From an uncultured Pelagibacteraceae bacterium (GTDB lineage: Bacteria > Pseudomonadota > Alphaproteobacteria > Pelagibacterales > Pelagibacteraceae), in NCBI GenBank assembly GCA_902597425.1, contig CACJXT010000001.1:1-64000 (forward strand): a stretch of 64,000 nt of DNA, read 5' to 3'. Under the pieces are notes generated by a model that saw nothing but the letters and a program-made list of their open reading frames with translations, made no database searches and was not told the origin of the DNA. Positions 18,392 through 26,012 of the stretch are shown in pieces. The first letter of the stretch is position 1. Every line of letters begins with the position of its first letter. A program made the position numbers and the translations under genes.

Positions 18392-18927
18392 ATTAATTGA
18401 GAGTTTAACAACTCTTTATAATCAACAATTGATTTAATTTTGATATTAGTTTTTTTTGCAACTTCATCGAATTTTCTAAGTTTTATAGAGTGTTTAAAAA
18501 AATCTTTTTTTTTAAATTCTTTACTTTCTTTCTCATTAAGCACACCGCCTTGCAACTTTAAACTTGTTTTTGATGCTTCAGACAATGAATTAAAATATTT
18601 TTTATCTCTAGCAAGATATCTTTTAGCTAAAACATGATACTTAATTGGTTCAACTACATCTTTATTAAAAAATTTTTTTAAATATTCATATCCAATATAT
18701 TCATGTTTTCCATCAACTTTTTTTATCACTAGCTCATCTGGATTTTCCAAAATGAAATGTCCATAATCATGAAGCAAACATGAACATATTAAGCTGTTTG
18801 GAGATTTAGCCTTTTCAGCAATCATTGCAGATTGTATCATGTGTTCCGAAATTGTTACTTTTTCACCAATATATAAAGATTTGTTATTTATAAAATTAGA
18901 AATAATTTTATCAATTATTTTCATCAA
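18388..18927 (-). CDS. PhnZ/TmpB-like HD-domain mixed-valent diiron oxygenase
   Basis: This 179-residue protein matches PhnZ-type 'phosphonate-degradation HD' proteins in size and key positions. Tyr19 and Glu22 (Y-x2-E), His29, His53-Asp54 (LLHDYGH), His57, His75, His98 (in YHVLAKRYL) and Asp154 (RKFDEVAK) follow the same order and spacing as the PhnZ substrate- and iron-binding residues I remember. The LKLQGG segment is also typical. PhnZ and TmpB use a diiron centre and oxygen to cleave the C-P bond of a 1-hydroxyphosphonate after a 2-oxoglutarate dioxygenase has hydroxylated it. The TauD-type gene 2 bases upstream could supply that step. Other HD oxygenases act on non-phosphonates, so the substrate is inference. 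Confidence 0.75.
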   Translation of the reverse strand: MMKIIDKIISNFINNKSLYIGEKVTISEHMIQSAMIAEKAKSPNSLICSCLLHDYGHFILENPDELVIKKVDGKHEYIGYEYLKKFFNKDVVEPIKYHVLAKRYLARDKKYFNSLSEASKTSLKLQGGVLNEKESKEFKKKDFFKHSIKLRKFDEVAKKTNIKIKSIVDYKELLNSQLI

Positions 18928-18929
18928 GA

Positions 18930-19763
18930 TTAATGCGGCTGATCACCTTCAATTGCAATCCTATCCATTATTCTTTCATGCCCTAATCCTCTTCCAGGAT
19001 AAAAATCACCAATTGCGAAATGAATAACACTTCTATTATCCCAAATGCACACAGTATTTTCTGTCCAGGTAAATCTACAAGTTAATTCAAGTCTAGCTTG
19101 ATGATCAAATATTTTATTAAGAATTTCATCACTCTCTTCTTTATCTAATCCAATAATACTTTTTGTATAAGTCCAATTAACAAACAATATTTTTTTTCCT
19201 GTTTCTGGGTGGGTTCGAACAATGGGATGTTCATTAGAATATTCGTCATAGTTTTTTTTTCCATTACCCTCCATTTTTTTATAATTATCTATAAAAAATT
19301 CAGCTCCTAAAGAACTATGAATAGCTTTTTTATCTTTTATTTTTTCTTTAATTCTTTCATCTAAAGTTTCCCAAGCAAGTTCCATGTTTGCAAAACATGT
19401 GTCACCACCAACAGGAGGAATTTTTATTGATTTTATTATAACAGCTTTTGTTGGTTTAGCATTATAACTAACATCACTATGCCAATTTTCTCCCCATTGA
19501 TTTTTTTCATCTTCTGCTTTAATAATTCTTACAATTTCTGGAAATTTATCCAATCCTTTAACATAAGCGTGAGTTTCTAAGGGACCAAACTTTTCAGCCA
19601 AAGCTTTATGTTCTTCTTCGGTGATTTTTTGATTTCTAAAAAAAATAACTTTATGCTCTAAGAGTAAATCATTGATTTTTTTAAAATTTTGATCGGACGA
19701 ATCTTTAAGATTTATGCCTTTAATTTCTGCCCCAAGTGCTCCAGATAAAAGTTTTACTTCCAT
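18930..19763 (-). CDS. TauD/TfdA-family 2-oxoglutarate dioxygenase
   Basis: The 277-residue protein has the standard TauD layout: ALGAEIKGINL near the N-terminus, VIFFRNQ (about 39-45), iron ligands His95 and Asp97 in WHSDVSY, HPETGKKILFVN (about 185-196), and WDNRSVIHFA with the distal His. An Arg follows in HERIMDR. It hydroxylates its substrate with Fe(II), oxygen and 2-oxoglutarate; taurine is the best-known case but the family is broad. No tauABC transporter is nearby. It is the first gene of the operon with the PhnZ-like and GMC genes, and is divergent from a small multidrug-type transporter. Confidence 0.88.
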   Translation of the reverse strand: MEVKLLSGALGAEIKGINLKDSSDQNFKKINDLLLEHKVIFFRNQKITEEEHKALAEKFGPLETHAYVKGLDKFPEIVRIIKAEDEKNQWGENWHSDVSYNAKPTKAVIIKSIKIPPVGGDTCFANMELAWETLDERIKEKIKDKKAIHSSLGAEFFIDNYKKMEGNGKKNYDEYSNEHPIVRTHPETGKKILFVNWTYTKSIIGLDKEESDEILNKIFDHQARLELTCRFTWTENTVCIWDNRSVIHFAIGDFYPGRGLGHERIMDRIAIEGDQPH

Positions 19764-19815
19764 GACAATAATTTATATCTAGAAATTAATTTTGTCACTA
19801 TATATAAGGGTGTAA

Positions 19816-20157
19816 ATGAATCTTACACACGCATATATATTTTTAGTTATAGCAATTATTTTTGAGCTAATTAGTACTAGTTCATTAAAGGATACTTATG
19901 GTTTTACTAAACTTTATCCTTCAATGATAGTCATAGTTGCTTTGTGTATTTGCCTATATCTTATGTCACATTCAATGAAGTTTATTCCAGTAGGAATAGT
20001 TTATGCCAGTTGGGCAGGACTAGGCATTGTAGGTATAACAATTATTGCGGCCATAAAATATAAACAAATTCCTAATATACCAACTATTTTAGGACTTTCT
20101 CTTATAGTTATTGGCGTAATTATTGTTCACTTGATGAATGATATAAAAGTAGATTAG
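19816..20157 (+). CDS. small multidrug resistance (EmrE/SMR) transporter
   Basis: This 113-residue protein has four transmembrane helices and the conserved membrane Glu in helix 1 (IIFELISTSSLK) that binds cationic substrates or protons. The YGFTKLYPS and IPVGIVYASWAGLGIVGI segments match SMR proteins. The Ser/Thr residues after the Glu fit the quaternary-ammonium (Qac/EmrE) subtype better than the guanidinium (Gdx/SugE) subtype, which has a Trp there. It probably works as a proton-coupled homodimer or needs a partner. It is divergent from the TauD operon by 52 bases, consistent with handling a quaternary ammonium compound. Confidence 0.82.
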   Translation: MNLTHAYIFLVIAIIFELISTSSLKDTYGFTKLYPSMIVIVALCICLYLMSHSMKFIPVGIVYASWAGLGIVGITIIAAIKYKQIPNIPTILGLSLIVIGVIIVHLMNDIKVD

Positions 20158-20161
20158 TTAA

Positions 20162-20629
20162 TTATTTTTTTAGTTTACTTGAAAAGTGTAAATTTTCAGA
20201 CTTAAACTTCTCTTTGTGTTCGTTAATAAATTCATCCATAATTATTATTTTTTCTTTCTCAAACTCATCAACTTTTCTTAAATTTAGATCTATATATAGA
20301 GACAATACCTCTGTTGTTGCAGACAATATATTTTTATTTTTATCATACATTTCTAATTTATAATGTAGTCTTTTTTTGTCATGATCAAAATGAGAAAGAA
20401 AAACATTAACCTCATCATTATGTTTTACTTCATTATTATAAGTAGTGTGTGTTTCAACAACCATTGTACTTTTTTTTGTAGTTTTAGCAGAATGTTCACC
20501 CATTTTGAATTTTGACAAGATTATTTCTGCCCCCATATCAAATACTAAAATATAGTAAGATAAATTCATGTGGTTATTGTAGTCAGTCCATTCTTTAATT
20601 ATTTTTTTATTAGTAAGCAGAACTGACAT
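20162..20629 (-). CDS. 4HBT hotdog thioesterase-like protein
   Basis: The 155-residue protein fits the 4-hydroxybenzoyl-CoA thioesterase hotdog fold: WTDYNNHMNLSYYILVFDMGAE contains the D-x2-N-H-M-N helix start characteristic of the family, followed by beta strands with VVETHTTYNNEV. It resembles the thioesterases found with L-carnitine catabolism, which hydrolyse betainyl-CoA. The carnitine dehydrogenase is not in the window, although a BKACE-family gene lies at 48830. It starts 2 bases after the ParA-like gene on the same strand. Confidence 0.7.
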   Translation of the reverse strand: MSVLLTNKKIIKEWTDYNNHMNLSYYILVFDMGAEIILSKFKMGEHSAKTTKKSTMVVETHTTYNNEVKHNDEVNVFLSHFDHDKKRLHYKLEMYDKNKNILSATTEVLSLYIDLNLRKVDEFEKEKIIIMDEFINEHKEKFKSENLHFSSKLKK

Positions 20630-20631
20630 TA

Positions 20632-21270
20632 TTATTTTACTTCTGATAAAATTTGTTCTGAGAGTTGTTTAATTTCTTCTACAGCTTGACTTTTTTTTTG
20701 TTTTTCAACAGCTGTTTTACCTTCACCCATAGAAGCCGCATAAATTTGGCGATTACCAATTATTGTTTTAGTTGCTAAAAGATTTAAGCTTTTGATAAAA
20801 TCATTTGTTTTACTAATAAGTTTAGATCTTTGATTGGCTCTGTTAATTTGTATTAAAATTTTTTTATTTGCTTTTTTTGCTATTTCCACAATTGCGCCTG
20901 TTGCCCAAAAATCAACATGAGAAGCTGACATAGGAATCAAAACTAAGTCTGCAGATTCAATAGATGGACGAGCATCTGATTCTATTTTTGGAGGAGTATC
21001 AATAATTACTATATCATGGTCTTTTTTTAATGCTTTTGACTCATACTGTGCTCCCCACAAACTAGCAGTTTTAAATGTTAAATTCTCGTTTGGAAGTTTT
21101 TTTTCTGCTCTTATCATAAACCATTTCCCCAAACTTCCTTGTGGATCAGTATCTATAATAGCAACTTTTAAGTTATGATATTTTATAAAAGCGAGAGCTA
21201 AATGAACAGCTAACGTTGTTTTTCCAGTACCACCTTTTTGTTGCGAGATTGTTATAACTTTCGATAGCAT
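20632..21270 (-). CDS. ParA-family ATPase
   Basis: The 212-residue protein has the deviant Walker A motif KGGTGKTT (about 11-18), the switch segment DTDPQGSLGKW and Walker B IVIIDTPP (about 90-97), typical of ParA/MinD/Soj ATPases that position DNA or protein cargo. At 212 residues it is of the short single-domain type with no N-terminal DNA-binding domain, and no parB or centromere-like repeats are adjacent. It is therefore probably a chromosomal 'orphan' ParA that moves another cargo. It shares a minus-strand unit with the thioesterase gene and is divergent from the rhodopsin gene. Confidence 0.85.
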   Translation of the reverse strand: MLSKVITISQQKGGTGKTTLAVHLALAFIKYHNLKVAIIDTDPQGSLGKWFMIRAEKKLPNENLTFKTASLWGAQYESKALKKDHDIVIIDTPPKIESDARPSIESADLVLIPMSASHVDFWATGAIVEIAKKANKKILIQINRANQRSKLISKTNDFIKSLNLLATKTIIGNRQIYAASMGEGKTAVEKQKKSQAVEEIKQLSEQILSEVK

Positions 21271-21588
21271 TTATACATATTATAATTAATAAATGTTCAA
21301 CGAAATAAAATTATAAACGTTCTTATTATTCTTTATTTTGAAAGATAAATTAAAAAAAATTATTAAAACAAGTTCTAGTTTTGATTGAATTTTAAAAAAT
21401 CTAGCAAGGATTGAATTTTTAAAAAAAATTAATTTTTTTACTTAATTTAAAATAATTTTCCCGTTAATCTACTTCTAAAATATATATATAAAAAAAATTA
21501 TCTTATTTTAGATTGATTTGTGAGAAAATCTAAACTTAAATACTAAAAAATTTAAAATAATTTTAAAATAGGGAGTGAGAAGCAGTTC
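21271..21588. other. 318-base intergenic region upstream of the rhodopsin operon
   Basis: This very AT-rich stretch separates the divergent ParA-like and rhodopsin genes and holds no credible ORF or structured RNA that I can see. A weak sigma70-like pair, TTGATT (21513-21518) and TTAAAT (21536-21541), lies about 47 bases before the rhodopsin ATG. An AGGGAG run at 21570-21575 is rather far (13 bases) from that ATG, so GAGAAG at 21577-21582 may serve instead. It is the longest non-coding stretch in the window, consistent with it holding the promoter of a long operon. Confidence 0.5.
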
Positions 21589-22287
21589 ATGAACAAATTA
21601 TTGCTGCCACAGGACATTGTTGGAGGATCTTTTTGGCTAATTTCTGTTGCGATGATTGGTGCAGCGATATTTTTCTTCCTTGAAAGGGCTCGCCTGTCGA
21701 ACAGATGGGGTACAGTCATGAATCTTGTGGGCGTGATAGCCCTTATGTCTTCGATACACTACTTCTATGCAAAAAATTTATGGATTTTAAATGGTCAGGC
21801 ACCTACTTCGTTGAGGTATATAGACTGGATCTTGACCTTCCCACTTACAATTTTGACTTTTTATGTAATGCTTAAGTCGGTTACCGACGTTAAAAGGGGA
21901 ATGTTTTGGCGTTTACTTGTCGGAACACTCGTTTGGGTGATAGCGCAACTCCTAGGAGCTTATGGATATATGAGCGTTACTCTTGGATTCCTGGTGGGTA
22001 TTGTTGGATGGCTTTACATTGTAGGTGAACTTTATATGGGAGATACAGGAAGAAAAAATGCTGCTTGTGGTAATGAAAGTGTTCAAATGGCATTTTTTGC
22101 GAATAGATTAATTATTACCATAGGTTTTTCAATCTATCATATTGGATATTTTATAGAGCACTTAGCTGGAGGAGCAAACATAAACAGCTTAAACATAATT
22201 TACAACTTAGCCGACGTATTGAATAAAATTATTTTTGGTATGATAATTTATAGTGCGGCTTTAGAAGATACAAAGAAAGGAGCTTGA
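21589..22287 (+). CDS. divergent proteorhodopsin-like light-driven rhodopsin
   Basis: This 232-residue, seven-helix protein carries the retinal Schiff-base Lys213 in NLADVLNK and its counterion Asp209. Helix C reads RYIDWILTFPLTILT. Compared with green proteorhodopsin it keeps the proton acceptor (Asp79, = D97), Thr83 (= T101) and His57 (= H75), but has Thr90 where the cytoplasmic proton donor E108 should be and Thr87 at the spectral-tuning site 105. In helix F, Phe180 and His184 replace the usual W197 and P201. No signal peptide is present. Expected role: slow proton pump or sensor in the inner membrane. No retinal-synthesis gene lies in the window. The 5' half has richer GC and different codons from its neighbours. 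Confidence 0.93.
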   Translation: MNKLLLPQDIVGGSFWLISVAMIGAAIFFFLERARLSNRWGTVMNLVGVIALMSSIHYFYAKNLWILNGQAPTSLRYIDWILTFPLTILTFYVMLKSVTDVKRGMFWRLLVGTLVWVIAQLLGAYGYMSVTLGFLVGIVGWLYIVGELYMGDTGRKNAACGNESVQMAFFANRLIITIGFSIYHIGYFIEHLAGGANINSLNIIYNLADVLNKIIFGMIIYSAALEDTKKGA

Positions 22288-22305
22288 ATTAAGGAGGAAT
22301 AATTT

Positions 22306-24276
22306 ATGACAAAAGGAGCAGATATAATAGCAGCAATAATTTTATTAGCACTAGCAATAGCGATTATAGTTTATCTATTGCATTGGCTGTACAGAAGATC
22401 TTCAAAGGAGGTATCTTTTGTAAGAACGGGAATGCTTGGTGAGAAAGTTGTTATCTCAGGTGGAGCCTTCGTCTTACCTATAGTTCACAACATTACCCAA
22501 GTAGGAATGCGTACTCTAAGCTTAAACATAAAAAGAGCTGGTGATAAATCACTTATTACAAAAGATCGAATGAGGGCAGAATTAGTAACAGAATTTTTTA
22601 CAAAAGTACCACCAGAACAAAGAGCTGTTGCGACTGCAGCACAAACCTTAGGTAATAGAACTCTTGATCCCGAACATTTAAGAGAAGTAGTTGCAGGCCG
22701 TTTTGCAGATGCACTTGGAGAAGTTGCAGCAAAAATGACATTAGATGAAATTCAAGAAAACAGAGGACAATTTGTAAAAGAAGTTACAAAAATTGCTAAT
22801 GAATCAATAGGTCATACAGGTTTAGCATTAGAAACTGTTTCTATTATATCATTAGATCAAACGCCAATTGAACAATTTAATCCTGCAAACACTTTTGACT
22901 CTCAAGGCTTAACACAATTAACAGAGCAGATTGAATCTAGAAAGAAAAAAAGAAATGATATTACGCAAGATACAAAAATTTCAATTGAAAATAAAAATTT
23001 AGAAACAGTTCAAAAAGAGTTAGAGATTAAAAAGAACGAAGAATTTTCTAGATATCAGCAAGAAAGAGAAGTGGCTATTCAAAAAGCAAAAGAAAGAACA
23101 GAAACTGTAAAACAAAGAGCAGAAAAAGAACGAGAAGCCGAAGAAGCTGAAATAAGAAGTCAAGAACAAATAGAAGTAGCAAAAATCTCTCAAAACCAAG
23201 TTATTGAAGTTGAAAGAAAATTAACTGAAACAAGGCTGGTCGAAGAAATTGAAAAAAGAAGAAAAGAACAAAATGAGCTGGAGAAAAATTCAGCTTATGA
23301 AATAAGACAAAAAGATCTTGATACAGAAGTTAAGATTTTGAATCTAGACAAAGAAAGTGAGTATGCACGCTTAGAAAAGCAAAGACTTGTTGATATGAAA
23401 CGTGCTCAAGAAAAAGCTACTATAATTAAAGAACAATCTGAAAGACAAAAAGATGCTGAAGAAGCGCAAATAATTTCTGAACAAGAAATTAAGAATGCCA
23501 AAATTGCTCAACAAAGAAATTTAGATGCCCATAGAATTGAGTCAGAAAGAGAAACAAGACTTCTTGATATAGAAAAAGCAAAAAGATTAAGTATAGAGGA
23601 ACATCAAAAAAATCTTGAAATTATAAATAAATCAAAGCAGGTTTTAAGATCTAAAGCTGAAGAACAATCTACCAAAGCTAAAGCAATAGAGGCTGAAGAA
23701 AAAGCTAACTCAGCTAGATACGTTGAAAAAGCGCAAGGAATTAAAAAAGTTGATGTCATCACTGCAGCTTCTAAAGCAGAGCAAGATAGATTTGCAACTA
23801 TGGCAGCAAAACTGAGATATGAGATAGATGCTGCTGGTAAAGAAGCATTAAATGCAGCTGAAAATTTAAGAAGTGATGCAAGTAGAAGAAGCGCTTTAAG
23901 ACTAAAACTTGCTGAAAAAATTGAAGGCATTATTAGAGAAAGCGTTAAACCAATGGCAAATATTGGAGATATTAAAATTGTTGATGTTAATGGTTTACCT
24001 GGTTTTAGTGGAACTTCTGGTTCAGGAGGCAGTGGTGAAGCAGTAACCGCAGGAGGATCTGGAAGAAGTGGCAATCTAGCAGATAACGTAGTTAGTTCTG
24101 CATTACGTTATAGAGCACACCAACCATTTCTAGATAGTTTGCTTAAAGAAATTGGAATGAATCCTGGAGAAATAAGCAATATCAGAAATATTCTTGGTGA
24201 CTATGAAAATCCTAAAAAAGATTATCATATGAACTTTGATAAAGATCCAACTAAAGGAACCAAGGGTTCTAAGTAA
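22306..24276 (+). CDS. flotillin/YqiK-like SPFH membrane protein
   Basis: The 656-residue protein has an N-terminal membrane helix (about 8-28), an SPFH/Band-7 domain (about 30-200, with GAFVLPIVH and VPPEQRAVATAAQTLG), a very long charged coiled coil (about 205-560) and a Gly/Ser-rich linker (about 570-600) before a C-terminal tail. This is the layout of YqiK/flotillin proteins, which form large membrane-attached cages and organise membrane microdomains. It is about 100 residues longer than E. coli YqiK. It follows the rhodopsin by 18 bases with AAGGAGG at 22291, so rhodopsin and flotillin are co-expressed; a role in clustering rhodopsin or the downstream symporter is inference. Confidence 0.88.
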   Translation: MTKGADIIAAIILLALAIAIIVYLLHWLYRRSSKEVSFVRTGMLGEKVVISGGAFVLPIVHNITQVGMRTLSLNIKRAGDKSLITKDRMRAELVTEFFTKVPPEQRAVATAAQTLGNRTLDPEHLREVVAGRFADALGEVAAKMTLDEIQENRGQFVKEVTKIANESIGHTGLALETVSIISLDQTPIEQFNPANTFDSQGLTQLTEQIESRKKKRNDITQDTKISIENKNLETVQKELEIKKNEEFSRYQQEREVAIQKAKERTETVKQRAEKEREAEEAEIRSQEQIEVAKISQNQVIEVERKLTETRLVEEIEKRRKEQNELEKNSAYEIRQKDLDTEVKILNLDKESEYARLEKQRLVDMKRAQEKATIIKEQSERQKDAEEAQIISEQEIKNAKIAQQRNLDAHRIESERETRLLDIEKAKRLSIEEHQKNLEIINKSKQVLRSKAEEQSTKAKAIEAEEKANSARYVEKAQGIKKVDVITAASKAEQDRFATMAAKLRYEIDAAGKEALNAAENLRSDASRRSALRLKLAEKIEGIIRESVKPMANIGDIKIVDVNGLPGFSGTSGSGGSGEAVTAGGSGRSGNLADNVVSSALRYRAHQPFLDSLLKEIGMNPGEISNIRNILGDYENPKKDYHMNFDKDPTKGTKGSK

Positions 24277-24291
24277 CGAAAGTAAAATATT

Positions 24292-24681
24292 ATGAGTAGT
24301 GAGTTAGATAATTGGGCAAAGAAATATGAGGAGGCTACTAATAGTGACGAAACTATTGGAGCAATGGCGAAGTATTATACTTGCTCCTTTATGTTTGATA
24401 TGGAAAAAGCAAAAGTAATTATTGAAATGCATGATGGTAAAGTAAAAAACATTAATACAAATCCTTCACCTTTAGATCCATATGACTTTGCTTTAAGAGC
24501 ATCAGCAAAAACTTGGAGAGAATTTGGCCAACAAATGCCAAAACCAATGTATCACGGTATATGGTCAGCAAGTTTTTTAAAAGATTTAAAAATTGAAGGC
24601 AATCATTTAATTTTAATGAAAAATCTTAGAAATTTTACAGTTCAGTTTGAAATATTAAGAAAAACAGGAGTACCAGTTTAA
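24292..24681 (+). CDS. small protein, possibly SCP2-like lipid-binding
   Basis: The 129-residue cytosolic protein has no membrane segment. The pattern of VIIEMHDGKVKNI, DFALRASAKTWREF and IEGNHLILMKNLRNF resembles small SCP2/sterol-carrier-like domains (beta sheet with an Asp-Gly-Lys turn, then a helix with a conserved S-x2-TW), though I am not certain. It sits between the flotillin gene (15 bases) and an alpha/beta hydrolase gene (31 bases) in the rhodopsin operon. If SCP2-like, it could bind a hydrophobic substrate or membrane lipid used by the operon. Otherwise the function is unknown. Confidence 0.65.
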   Translation: MSSELDNWAKKYEEATNSDETIGAMAKYYTCSFMFDMEKAKVIIEMHDGKVKNINTNPSPLDPYDFALRASAKTWREFGQQMPKPMYHGIWSASFLKDLKIEGNHLILMKNLRNFTVQFEILRKTGVPV

Positions 24682-24712
24682 TGAAAAATTTTAAATTACA
24701 AGGAGTATTAAA

Positions 24713-25567
24713 ATGGTAAAACATCATGATGTAGTAGGTCGTTATGTTACTATTGAGGTTGACGATTGTGAATACAAAGTTTTTTATCTTCAAAATGGAA
24801 AAGGTATACCTTTAATTTGCCAACATACTGCTGGATGTCATAATCATCAATGGAGAGGTTTACTTGAGGACCCAGAAATTACTAAAGATTATAATGTTAT
24901 AGCTTATGATCTTCCAAGACATGGTAAATCAGACCCTCCACATAATAAAGAATGGTGGAAAGAAGAATATAAATTAAAAGCTGAACACTACTGTAATTTT
25001 ATTGTAAAATTGTGTGATGCTTTAGGTTTACAAAAACCTATTTTTATGGGTTCATCTTTTGGTGGAAATGTTGCCTTACAATTAGCATTACGTCATCCAA
25101 ATAAATTTAGAGCTGTAATACCTGTGGAAGCAGCAGATTATGCACCAGGTTTTTATTTAGATTGGTGGAGACATCCTCACGCAAATGCTGCTCAAGTTTG
25201 TGCCAGTGGAACATGGGATCTAATGGCGCCACAATCTCCTGAAAAAGATAGATGGTTAACTTGGCATTACTATACTCAAGGCTCAGAAGCATTTAAAGGA
25301 GATTTATATTTTTACTCTGTTGATCATGATTTGAGAAAAGAATTAAAAAATATTGATGGACATAAATGCCCTGTCGTAATGCTGACAGGAACATATGATT
25401 ATTTAACACCACCAGAGGCAACGGAGAATACTGCAAGACAAATAAAAGGAGGAGTTTATATAGAAATGACTGATATAGGACACTTTCCAATGAGTGAAAA
25501 TCATGAAGTATTTAGAGTTTATTTAATGGAAGCTTTAAAAATTATTAAAGAAAGGACCAACAAATAA
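24713..25567 (+). CDS. alpha/beta hydrolase
   Basis: The 284-residue enzyme has a classical alpha/beta hydrolase triad pattern: oxyanion region CQHTAGCHNHQWRG, strand YDLPRHGKSD (about 64-73), nucleophile elbow MGSSFGGN with Ser near 107, acid in LTGTYDYLTPPEA and His in IGHFPMSE. It is embedded between the SCP2-like gene and the dimethylformamidase-like small-subunit gene (3-base gap), so it probably hydrolyses an ester, amide or lactone step in the same amide-related pathway. AAGGAG precedes the start. Confidence 0.85.
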   Translation: MVKHHDVVGRYVTIEVDDCEYKVFYLQNGKGIPLICQHTAGCHNHQWRGLLEDPEITKDYNVIAYDLPRHGKSDPPHNKEWWKEEYKLKAEHYCNFIVKLCDALGLQKPIFMGSSFGGNVALQLALRHPNKFRAVIPVEAADYAPGFYLDWWRHPHANAAQVCASGTWDLMAPQSPEKDRWLTWHYYTQGSEAFKGDLYFYSVDHDLRKELKNIDGHKCPVVMLTGTYDYLTPPEATENTARQIKGGVYIEMTDIGHFPMSENHEVFRVYLMEALKIIKERTNK

Positions 25568-25570
25568 TTT

Positions 25571-25990
25571 ATGACTAAAGACAAAACTGGGGTACAGCTA
25601 AATCAAGGTCACACAAGCACAGACGATTATATAACTCGTACTTACGTTCTTCCTTTATTAAAAGATGAAAAAATGAGAAATAAATTAATTGCAGAACACA
25701 GAGCATGTCCTGTTGGCAAAGCTGCTCAACCTCACAAAGGCCAACCAATGGTAGAGCATAGTAAAGAACTTCAAATTGTTTTAGATAAACTTAGACGACA
25801 GCCAATGCATATAAAAAAATATGTAACAGTTTGCAAAAAAGATTTTGTAGATTATAGAATAGGTATTGTAACTGGAGTAAGAGGTCAGCCGGTTAAAATT
25901 TTAGAAGAGTCTTTTTCTTCAGAAGAAGCCTGTGAGCATGCTATTTTTTTAAAGAGAGTTGTAGATTTATTAGAAAGATATGCAGAATGA
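25571..25990 (+). CDS. N,N-dimethylformamidase-type small subunit
   Basis: This 139-residue protein fits the small (about 15 kDa) subunit of N,N-dimethylformamidase. The C-terminal half, RRQPMHIKKYVTVC then DYRIGIVTG and SSEEACEHAIFLKRV, matches the order of conserved features I remember from DmfA1 (an R-x-QP turn, an aromatic-rich strand, YRI, then a helix with E-A-x-HA-F-L-R/K-R). The N-terminal third is more divergent. In the known enzyme small and large subunits form an (alpha-beta)2 unit in which only the large subunit carries the iron. It lies 22 bases before the large-subunit gene. Confidence 0.75.
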   Translation: MTKDKTGVQLNQGHTSTDDYITRTYVLPLLKDEKMRNKLIAEHRACPVGKAAQPHKGQPMVEHSKELQIVLDKLRRQPMHIKKYVTVCKKDFVDYRIGIVTGVRGQPVKILEESFSSEEACEHAIFLKRVVDLLERYAE

Positions 25991-26012
25991 TTAATCATTT
26001 TAAAAGGTTAAA

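Noticed and set aside
18930-19763. TauD-type protein as a true TmpA or PhnY orthologue
   Set aside because: It has the short, classical TauD layout; TmpA resembles the longer gamma-butyrobetaine hydroxylases and PhnY the PhyH family, so only functional analogy can be proposed.
19816-20157. Guanidinium exporter (Gdx) linked to the ureohydrolase
   Set aside because: The residues after the membrane Glu are Ser/Thr as in quaternary-ammonium SMR proteins, without the Trp typical of Gdx.
21589-22287. Rhodopsin as a sodium or chloride pump
   Set aside because: Helix C has Asp79-Thr83, not the NDQ or NTQ triplets of sodium and chloride pumps.
23604-24074. 156-residue open frame on the minus strand within the flotillin-like gene
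   Set aside because: It is antisense to the coiled-coil coding region, Ser/Leu/Ala-rich as expected for the reverse of Glu/Lys codons, and has no family pattern.
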